A DNA stretch of 11,883 nt from a bacterium. GTDB taxonomy: Bacteria; Sumerlaeota; Sumerlaeia; MVZB01. Shown one piece after another: positions 6,480-11,883 of this stretch. Both the position numbers and the translations under genes were made by a program. Numbering within the stretch: position 1 is the stretch's first letter; each line of letters starts with the position of its first letter. The notes below the pieces were generated by a model. It was not told the origin of the DNA. It was given only the letters and a program-made list of their open reading frames with translations, and searched no databases. Location: positions 1 through 11,883 of the forward strand of contig JAMCWS010000252.1 of NCBI GenBank assembly GCA_023480605.1, given 5' to 3'.

Positions 6480-6887
6480 ATGGTTCTGCCTTCTAACGAT
6501 CCCCAAATCGAGGAGTTGACCAATGCGCGTCACACCCTCAATACTTATGATAGTTTCCTGTCTGTTTTAGTTGATATCGCGACGCAAAAAGTAAACGACA
6601 AGGATTATGATCCGTCACACGCTTTGGTGGATGTATTAACGAGAGTGGTCGCTGCGGAAAAAGATCAGGCCGCCATCGCCAACGCTGAGGCCATGTGTGG
6701 ATACAGGTTTGATTTCCGCAATGTGAAAAAAGGCATCGGATTGCTTCTCTCGGAAAATGAGAAACTGAATTACGATGGCATTCGTGCCGCATTTAAAAAA
6801 TTGCGCGATATCCTGCGCAAAGCCGAAGAGGATACCGGCCAGAAGCAACGAGATCGCCTGCTAATGAAAAAGCACGGAATATATTGA
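6480..6887 (+). CDS. Small hypothetical protein, AT-richer than its neighbours
   Basis: I do not recognise this 135-residue protein. It begins MVLPSNDPQIEELTNARHTL and ends LLMKKHGIY. It is hydrophilic, looks mostly helical, has a single Cys (in AMCGYRFDF), and has charged C-terminal helices rich in Lys, Arg, Glu and Asp. There is no signal peptide and no membrane segment. The start is well defined: GGGAGG at 6467-6472 sits seven bases before ATG 6480. The same frame is open much further upstream (to 6048), but that part is Arg/Pro-rich and lacks codon bias, so I exclude it. Codon choice differs from the rest of the window, with many A/T third positions (AAA, GAT, GAA, TTA), which points to different ancestry or weak selection. 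It is divergent from the permease gene and convergent with the GH5 gene, each across a long gap. An adaptor, regulator or mobile-element cargo protein are all possible; none is supported by a motif. Confidence 0.75.
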   Translation: MVLPSNDPQIEELTNARHTLNTYDSFLSVLVDIATQKVNDKDYDPSHALVDVLTRVVAAEKDQAAIANAEAMCGYRFDFRNVKKGIGLLLSENEKLNYDGIRAAFKKLRDILRKAEEDTGQKQRDRLLMKKHGIY

Positions 6888-7192
6888 CGGTAACCGCATT
6901 ACGGCGAAGCGTCGTTGGCAAGCATCTTTTTTCCCACTCCGCGGCGCGATGGTCCGCTTCATCGGCGCAACAATAAACAGTCACATCAACTGGCGCCCGT
7001 GGCATGTGGCGTCATCCGTGAGGAAACTGACTCGGGCGCGTTCCGAATGTGCACCGAAGTCATGTTGTCAGTTACGACCAAGCCCATGGTTTTGGATCAA
7101 CATCAAGTGGGTTGTCCGCCGTGGCCGGCCAGACGGATTCGCGGCCGAATGGCCTACCGATCGCAAAAGCCGGGCAGGAATTCCGCGGATGT
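6888..7192. other. 305-bp gap between convergent genes, nothing recognised
   Basis: No frame in this gap gives a recognisable product, and none of the candidate starts has a convincing ribosome site. Composition is intermediate between the AT-rich small gene and the GC-rich GH5 gene. A run of six T bases at 6927-6932 lies about 40 bases after the small gene's stop, but I cannot build a good stem in front of it. It may be decayed former coding sequence; nothing in the sequence proves this. Confidence 0.5.
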
Positions 7193-8629
7193 CTATTTTG
7201 TGGTGTCGCCCAATCCCGGCAACACCCGCATGGTCAAGGTCCGGGGTGAACTCACCCAGTTTTCGATGACCACGTGCTGGCGGTCGCGATCCCAACGGAC
7301 ACGGGATGCCTGGGCGCGGGCGTCGGCGTCCCCGGCCCTGGCGGGTTGCAACGCGTCACCCGCCGGCGGACACGCCAAGACCAGGCTCTGACCGATTTGC
7401 AGGCGAAATCCGTCGGGGTAATGGCGGTCGGCGGGGACGAAAATCTCGGTGGCGCCGAGGGCCGCGTCGGGATGCAGGACCATTTCGAACTCGCGGGTGG
7501 CGAAATTCATGCCGTAACGCTCGATGCGACCGGCCACGGCCAGCGGACGCGTGCGGGCCAGGGGGTCGATGATGAATTTTCGTTCGACGTTGCCGACGGG
7601 TGTCGCGTCGCTGAAGATGGCCCATGTAAAAGCGTTTCGATTGTTCTTGTTGCGCAACGGCATGCGCGACCCGCAGAACCAGGCCTTGATCGCTCCCAGA
7701 CCGCGCTTGTCGATCTCGTTGGCCGTAATCTGGTAGATTTTCGCGTAATTCGCTTGCTGGACCAGGTTGGCGTCAGCCGTAATCACGGTCGGCACGCCCC
7801 ATTCGGGGATCATCAGCGGCGCATCCGATACCGCCGCCTCACGGGCATAACGTTCCAGCGTCGGCGCGATCCGGTCGATATTTCCCTCATAGGTGTGAGG
7901 GGCGTAGATGACGTGGCGGCGCCGCATCGGGATGGTCATTTCGTCGAAGGGAATGACGCCGGGCTTGCGGTCGGCGTCGTCGAAAAGGAACGGCTGATAC
8001 AGCGCCCATTTTTCGGGATTGATCGCCTGGAGTTCGTCGATGAGGCGCCGCAGGAAGGGGATCAGGTCCTCGCGCTGGCATTGGTCATAGGGGACGCCCG
8101 AGCGCCGCGAAGGTTCGTTGAGCAGGTCGTAGCCGAAGACGGCGGGTTCGGCGCGATAGCGCTCCTGGACACGGCGCCAGGCCTGGGAGACCTTGTCCTG
8201 CTCACCGTTTTCGTTTTTCCAAAGCTTGTCCCAACCATCGGGTCCGAACGATTTGATGTCATAGACGGTCATTTTGAAAACCGTTTTCAGCCCCGCCTCC
8301 TTGCCCATGCGCACCATGGCGTCAATCTGATCGAAATACGCGGGATCAGGTTCGAGGCCGGGCCAGCCGCCGAGTTTGCCCAGGGCCAGGCGAACCACCT
8401 GGAAGTTCGCGCCCATGCGCGCCATCCGCCGGTAATCGGCCGGAGTGTAAATGATGGCGCCCTGCTTATCCTCGGTGATCGTGACGAAACCGCCGGGGAT
8501 CATCTGGCGGCCCTGTTCATCGAGCAGGACGCCTCCGGGAAGAGATGACGCCGCGTCCGCGGGAGCCGGAGCCAATAAGATCAAACCAAGAAACCCCAGC
8601 AGGCAAAGGACACTGGTAGCATCGAGCAT
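7193..8629 (-). CDS. Secreted glycoside hydrolase family 5, endoglycoceramidase-like, with Glyco_hydro_5_C domain
   Basis: This 478-residue exported enzyme should cleave beta-glycosidic bonds with retention. Residues 1-26 are a signal peptide (hydrophobic LCLLGFLGLILLAPAPADA, cleavage after ADA). The GH5 barrel spans about 30-350. The substrate-side Arg lies in NFQVVR (Arg80), the acid/base is Glu172 in GYDLLNEP, the His/Tyr motif is APHTYEG (His245), the nucleophile is Glu276 in MIPEWGVP, and an aromatic WFCG (Trp318) ends the barrel. From about 355 a beta-sandwich carries TEIFVPADRHYPDGFRL, matching the C-terminal domain known from endoglycoceramidases and related GH5 enzymes. The whole therefore points to glycolipid or similar aryl/alkyl-glycoside substrates rather than cellulose, but specificity is inference. 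ATG 8629 is chosen because GGAGG lies eight bases upstream and the signal peptide starts cleanly; an in-frame TTG at 8644 would overlap that site. The gene is divergent from the large secreted protein gene. Confidence 0.88.
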   Translation of the reverse strand: MLDATSVLCLLGFLGLILLAPAPADAASSLPGGVLLDEQGRQMIPGGFVTITEDKQGAIIYTPADYRRMARMGANFQVVRLALGKLGGWPGLEPDPAYFDQIDAMVRMGKEAGLKTVFKMTVYDIKSFGPDGWDKLWKNENGEQDKVSQAWRRVQERYRAEPAVFGYDLLNEPSRRSGVPYDQCQREDLIPFLRRLIDELQAINPEKWALYQPFLFDDADRKPGVIPFDEMTIPMRRRHVIYAPHTYEGNIDRIAPTLERYAREAAVSDAPLMIPEWGVPTVITADANLVQQANYAKIYQITANEIDKRGLGAIKAWFCGSRMPLRNKNNRNAFTWAIFSDATPVGNVERKFIIDPLARTRPLAVAGRIERYGMNFATREFEMVLHPDAALGATEIFVPADRHYPDGFRLQIGQSLVLACPPAGDALQPARAGDADARAQASRVRWDRDRQHVVIENWVSSPRTLTMRVLPGLGDTTK

Positions 8630-8659
8630 CGTCGGAACCTCCAAGTGTAGTGGATGACC

Positions 8660-8675
8660 ATGATAAAATTATCAT
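8660..8675. promoter_or_regulatory. AT-rich palindrome at the GH5 promoter
   Basis: ATGATAA and TTATCAT form a perfect inverted repeat with a 2-base centre (ATGATAAAATTATCAT). It begins 31 bases upstream of the GH5 ATG and overlaps the likely -10 box, where a dimeric repressor would block transcription. The assignment as an operator is inferred from position and symmetry. Confidence 0.45.
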
Positions 8676-8796
8676 ATCGATCGGACATTTTACCGCCCAT
8701 TTCGCCGGAACAATCAAGGGCTTTTTAGGCAGCCGTTCACGCGGGGCGATAAAGGGCGTGCTGGTTCTCCTTGACCCGATCGATCATTCGCGTAAC

Positions 8797-8833
8797 CTGA
8801 TTTTGGCGCCACGCGTCGGCGGGCCAAAATCAG
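8797..8833. promoter_or_regulatory. 11-bp inverted repeat in front of the large secreted protein gene
   Basis: CTGATTTTGGC at 8797-8807 and GCCAAAATCAG at 8823-8833 are exact reverse complements around a 15-base loop that itself can pair GCC with GGC. It ends about 70 bases before the ATG and covers the predicted transcription start. It could be an operator or a hairpin at the 5' end of the mRNA. A terminator role is unlikely, since no T run follows directly. Confidence 0.5.
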
Positions 8834-8904
8834 CCGGCGTTGCTTAAAAAGGCTTGCGCGGAGTCGACCCGGGCTGATCCGTAAACCGGCGAAGGAAATT
8901 TTCC

Positions 8905-11868
8905 ATGCATCCCAGACGATCCGCATACTTCATCTTCTTTTGGCTGCTGGCGGCGCTGGCACGGGGTGAGATCGCCAACGGCGATTTCGAGCGCGGCGAT
9001 CTGACCGGTAATTGGCGCGACACCGCCCGGTACGAACCGCGGATCCAGACCCGCGAACCGGAACTGGAAGCAGGCGTCAATCGCACTTTCCGCCAGACGC
9101 TCGATCTGCCGGCCGGCCGATACGCCCTGGCCATCGAATACGACCCGAACCTGGATAAGAAAAGGAACTCGGCCTTGGGCCAGCGCCTCGACAATTTCAC
9201 CAGCCTGACTCTCAACGGCCGGCCCCTGCCGCTGGCTTTCATGCGCCCGAACGCCAAGGCGCCTTACCGTGCGCGCCGGGCGTTCGCCGTCGAACCCGGG
9301 GACGGACCGATTCGCCTGGCGCTCACCCTCCACGACACGCGGCCCCCGCGCACCTGGCTCCTTTGCGACCGTCCGCTGCCCGGTGGCACGCGCTACCGGG
9401 CGCTCACCCCGGCCGCCGAAGGCGAGTTACTGATCGCCCACGGCATCCCCTTCCTGGCGCGGCGGCTCGAGTGGTTCCGTTCCTCGCTCCAGCAGGGCGC
9501 CGATCACGGCGACGTGGCGCCCTGGCAGGGCGGTATGGAACTGGATTGCGGACGCACGCCGGTCAGGACGGCCTATTTCCTCGGCATGATCCACAATATC
9601 GATCTTGGCAACGGGTCCTGGTACAGCCCCAAGGGCGACGATGGCTATTCTCACTTCGTCGGCGACCGGGCCGGCTCGATCGTCATCACCTTCGGCGACG
9701 ACACGCAGACCACGGTGCCCCTGGTCTTCGGCTATAACCTCTGGTTCTGCCGTCCCTGGGACATGATCTGGAATTACAACTGGAATCGCGTCGCCCCCGG
9801 CGTGAACCGCGACGCCGAATTGTTCGGCGGCTCGGAACAGGATCGCGACACGATCCGCAACGGCTTGGCCCTGGTCGACGGCATCCGCCGGATGGGCTCC
9901 GACTCGGCAAACGCCCGCTTCATTTTCGCGCTCGATCTGGGCGGCCGGACGGTGAAGTCCATCCAGGTTCGCGGCGTGCCGGAACTGCATGACCATCCGC
10001 TCATCTCGGCCGTAACGCTGGAAATGCCTGACGAACCGCAAGCGAAGGCGGAGGCGGGCGGAGGCGGGGCGGGGCCGCTCACGCCCTTGCCCGAACTGTG
10101 TCCGGATGAGGCCAATATTCCGCCGGTGAGCCTCGACACCGTCGTCGGGGCGGACTGGCGCGCCGGCGTCGAGCACATCATGCGTCTCTTTTATGCCTTC
10201 GTCGACGAGTTACCCCGGCTCGCGCAACCCGAAATTCCCGAAGGTTATTTCGGCCCCGACTATGACTTCCAGGGCGCGCCCGACGCCGTCTATGCGGCCT
10301 GTTTCCTTTACCGCAACGGCCCCGAGTGCGCTTCGCATATCGCCGATTCGGCGCTGGGGTGCCCCTCACCGACGGCCTCCGGCCAGCTTTGCCAATACCT
10401 GGATGGCATGGGCGTCTGGTTCCGAAATCCGACGTTTTACAGGAACGTCACGGACTGGTTCGAACGTTACCGCGCCGGATCGCCCGGCCATTTCCCGGGC
10501 GGCAATCACGGCTGGACGCGCGGCGAAGGACCGCTGCTGCGCGAGGCCGTCGCTTTCGGCTACGACAAGTATGCGGGGACTTACATCGACTGGCTGGACG
10601 GCGCCCTGATGACCGAGGCCAATCCGCCGCATTGGAACCGCGTCGCCGGCCTGGCAAGCGCCGCCACGTATGCCGCCAAGGTGGGCGACGTGACCGAGCG
10701 CGGCAATCGCGAAAACGACGGCCACGGCCTTTGCATGACGGCCCGGGCCATGGTCTGGCACTGGCTCGGCCGCCCGCGCGACTGGAACGAACGCCGCTGG
10801 CGCGCCACCGCGGCCAGCGCGGAGTGGCTCCAGTGGCAACTCGACACCGACACGATCCGCCCGGGCGCGCGCAAGGACGTTCTCTACACCGAGAGCGAAT
10901 GCGCCCACGACAGTTACGATATCTACTCCACGTATAATTGCATTCACGGACTCAAACTGGCGATCGCGCTGGCCCGCCAACTCGGCCGCGAAACCGAGGT
11001 CGAAGGCTGGACGCGCCTGCGCGACCGCCTCCGCCAGGGCTGCCTCGATCACCTCGTCGACTCCTCGGAGTTCGGCCCGATCTGGCACACCGACCCGCAC
11101 TGCGATTGGCAAGACCACGCGCATAAATTGGTCCCCGTGACGCTGGCCAGCGACGGCGACACGTACACGCCGCTCCAGGCCTACGGGGCGGGCGACGCCC
11201 TCGACCGTCGCTTCCTGGAAATCAGCCGGAACAGTTACCGTTACCTGATGAAGGACAGGAACTACAACTGCCTGCGGATGTACGGTTACGGACAAGGTTA
11301 CATGACCCAGGCCGCCCTGCTGCTCGATCAGATGGCCGACGCGACGCAATTCCTCGACATGCTGCTGCGCCACTGCTACCTGCCGCGCCTGGGTGGCTGG
11401 ACCTGCCCCGAGGGCATCATATTACATCGCTCCGGCAAGTATTACCTGCCGGTCAACGGCTACATGGGCCAGGATGTTCACGTCGCCGAAAGCACGAAGG
11501 CGCTGCGCCTCATGCTGGGCGTCGATGACAACGACCCCGCCCACTTGCGTCTGGTTCCCCGCTACCCCGCCGCCTGGACGCGCCTGGCCATCGACAAATA
11601 TCCCGTCCTGACCGGCGATCGGCGCCAGCTTTGCCGTTATGATTACGAGCGGAGCGACGGCGGACAAACCTTCGCCTTCGGCTTCGAGCGGCCGGTCGAG
11701 CGCCTCAGCATGCGGCTCGGTCCGATCCCCGCGGACCGCGAAATCAAACGCGCCACGTTCAACGGCCGCCCGATCGCTCACGAACGTCAGCACTCGGGCG
11801 ACAGCGACTGGGTTTGGGCGCGCGATCTTTCCGGCCGGACCGGCATCGTTGAAATTCAATTCAAGTGA
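8905..11868 (+). CDS. Large secreted multidomain protein, putative six-hairpin (alpha/alpha toroid) glycosidase, family not recognised
   Basis: This 987-residue protein is exported: Arg-Arg then a hydrophobic core (AYFIFFWLLAALA) and a likely cut after Ala-Arg-Gly21. Residues 22 to about 155 open with IANGDFERGDLTGNW and look like a galactose-binding-type beta-sandwich. About 165-375 looks like a second, NPCBM-like beta region, with FLGMIHNIDLGNGSWYSPKG then GDRAGSIVITFGDDTQTTVP. A linker around 380-390 (AEAGGGGAGP) leads to about 405-880, which has the repeated helical-hairpin pattern of six-hairpin glycosidases. Acid-rich conserved-looking clusters there are WTRGEGP (Glu541), RENDGHG (603-608), YTESECAHDSYD (661-672) and WTCPEG (Glu836). 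A final beta domain (about 885-987) follows, as in many GH enzymes. The catalytic residues cannot be assigned. ATG 8905 has GAAGG nine bases upstream. A polysaccharide lyase of toroid type is the main alternative. The divergent GH5 neighbour suggests a shared glycan target. Confidence 0.75.
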   Translation: MHPRRSAYFIFFWLLAALARGEIANGDFERGDLTGNWRDTARYEPRIQTREPELEAGVNRTFRQTLDLPAGRYALAIEYDPNLDKKRNSALGQRLDNFTSLTLNGRPLPLAFMRPNAKAPYRARRAFAVEPGDGPIRLALTLHDTRPPRTWLLCDRPLPGGTRYRALTPAAEGELLIAHGIPFLARRLEWFRSSLQQGADHGDVAPWQGGMELDCGRTPVRTAYFLGMIHNIDLGNGSWYSPKGDDGYSHFVGDRAGSIVITFGDDTQTTVPLVFGYNLWFCRPWDMIWNYNWNRVAPGVNRDAELFGGSEQDRDTIRNGLALVDGIRRMGSDSANARFIFALDLGGRTVKSIQVRGVPELHDHPLISAVTLEMPDEPQAKAEAGGGGAGPLTPLPELCPDEANIPPVSLDTVVGADWRAGVEHIMRLFYAFVDELPRLAQPEIPEGYFGPDYDFQGAPDAVYAACFLYRNGPECASHIADSALGCPSPTASGQLCQYLDGMGVWFRNPTFYRNVTDWFERYRAGSPGHFPGGNHGWTRGEGPLLREAVAFGYDKYAGTYIDWLDGALMTEANPPHWNRVAGLASAATYAAKVGDVTERGNRENDGHGLCMTARAMVWHWLGRPRDWNERRWRATAASAEWLQWQLDTDTIRPGARKDVLYTESECAHDSYDIYSTYNCIHGLKLAIALARQLGRETEVEGWTRLRDRLRQGCLDHLVDSSEFGPIWHTDPHCDWQDHAHKLVPVTLASDGDTYTPLQAYGAGDALDRRFLEISRNSYRYLMKDRNYNCLRMYGYGQGYMTQAALLLDQMADATQFLDMLLRHCYLPRLGGWTCPEGIILHRSGKYYLPVNGYMGQDVHVAESTKALRLMLGVDDNDPAHLRLVPRYPAAWTRLAIDKYPVLTGDRRQLCRYDYERSDGGQTFAFGFERPVERLSMRLGPIPADREIKRATFNGRPIAHERQHSGDSDWVWARDLSGRTGIVEIQFK

Positions 11869-11883
11869 ATGCGTGCGGTGTTG

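Larger units (their letters stand above)
8630..8904. promoter_or_regulatory. Shared divergent control region of the two secreted glycosidase genes
   Basis: This 275-bp region holds both promoters. Left side (minus strand): a TATGAT box (complement of 8672-8677) overlaps the palindrome at 8660-8675. Right side (plus strand): TTGACC at 8771-8776 and TAACCT at 8793-8798, 16-base spacer, abut the inverted repeat at 8797-8833. The 9-mer CCGATCGAT occurs at 8776-8784 and, inverted, at 8676-8684; in each case it lies in or next to the promoter spacer. This layout fits co-regulation, but no known regulator site is recognised. Confidence 0.4.

Noticed and set aside
6915..7269. Overlapping plus-strand frames in the gap after the small gene
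   Set aside because: The translations are unlike any family, run into the antisense of the GH5 gene, and lack a ribosome site.
7274..8548. 424-codon open frame on the plus strand opposite the GH5 gene
   Set aside because: It is a mirror of the GH5 coding frame; the opposite strand shows a signal peptide and catalytic motifs, and this frame shows none.
10366..11373. 335-codon minus-strand frame inside the large secreted protein gene
   Set aside because: Its composition is a shadow of the plus-strand frame, and there is no ribosome site or motif.
11869..11883. ATG directly after the stop of the large gene (MRAVL), possibly the start of a next gene
   Set aside because: Only five codons are visible before the window ends, and no ribosome site is seen in front.

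Overview
The window is a GC-rich bacterial chromosome segment with one partial and eight complete protein-coding genes. I see no rRNA, tRNA, CRISPR array, transposase or phage gene. The combination of a URO-D-like methyltransferase-family protein, secreted glycosidases with signal peptides, and dense GC-rich coding with long intergenic gaps suggests an environmental heterotroph. It could belong to the Lentisphaerota/Planctomycetota/Verrucomicrobiota type or to a candidate phylum such as Hydrogenedentota or Sumerlaeota. That placement is inference and no marker gene here settles it.

Layout. (1) Bases 2-520 (+) are the C-terminal part of a nucleotide-sugar dehydrogenase (WbpA-like UDP-HexNAc 6-dehydrogenase group), cut by the window edge. 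(2) Bases 669-5945 hold five minus-strand genes. In transcription order they are an AI-2E/PerM-family membrane permease, the YicC endoribonuclease, the recombination mediator RecO, an HMGL-like (DRE-TIM) aldolase and a URO-D-family protein. The first three are closely spaced (a 4-bp overlap or 62-bp gap, then 79 bp) and look like one housekeeping transcription unit. The last two are separated by larger gaps that carry their own promoter-like or repeat sequences. (3) Bases 5946-7192 form an accessory-looking patch. It holds a 534-bp gap, a small 135-codon gene of unknown function whose base composition is clearly more AT-rich than its neighbours, and a 305-bp gap. (4) Bases 7193-11868 hold two divergent genes for secreted carbohydrate-active proteins. 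One is a GH5 enzyme of the endoglycoceramidase-like type with the Glyco_hydro_5_C domain. The other is a 987-aa multidomain protein that looks like a six-hairpin (alpha/alpha toroid) glycosidase, whose family I cannot name.

How the parts may work together. AI-2E permease, YicC and RecO are common housekeeping genes with no shared pathway. The aldolase and URO-D-like pair may serve a catabolic or one-carbon function, but the substrate is unknown. The divergent GH5 and large protein share a 275-bp control region containing two different inverted repeats and one motif (CCGATCGAT) present in both orientations. This suggests they are co-regulated and act outside the cytoplasm on the same glycan or glycoconjugate.

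The most promising material for novelty is the large secreted protein and its shared control region with the GH5 gene. After these come the small AT-rich orphan gene and the 9-bp-period intergenic repeats. I do not see a defence system or other obviously new multi-gene machine.
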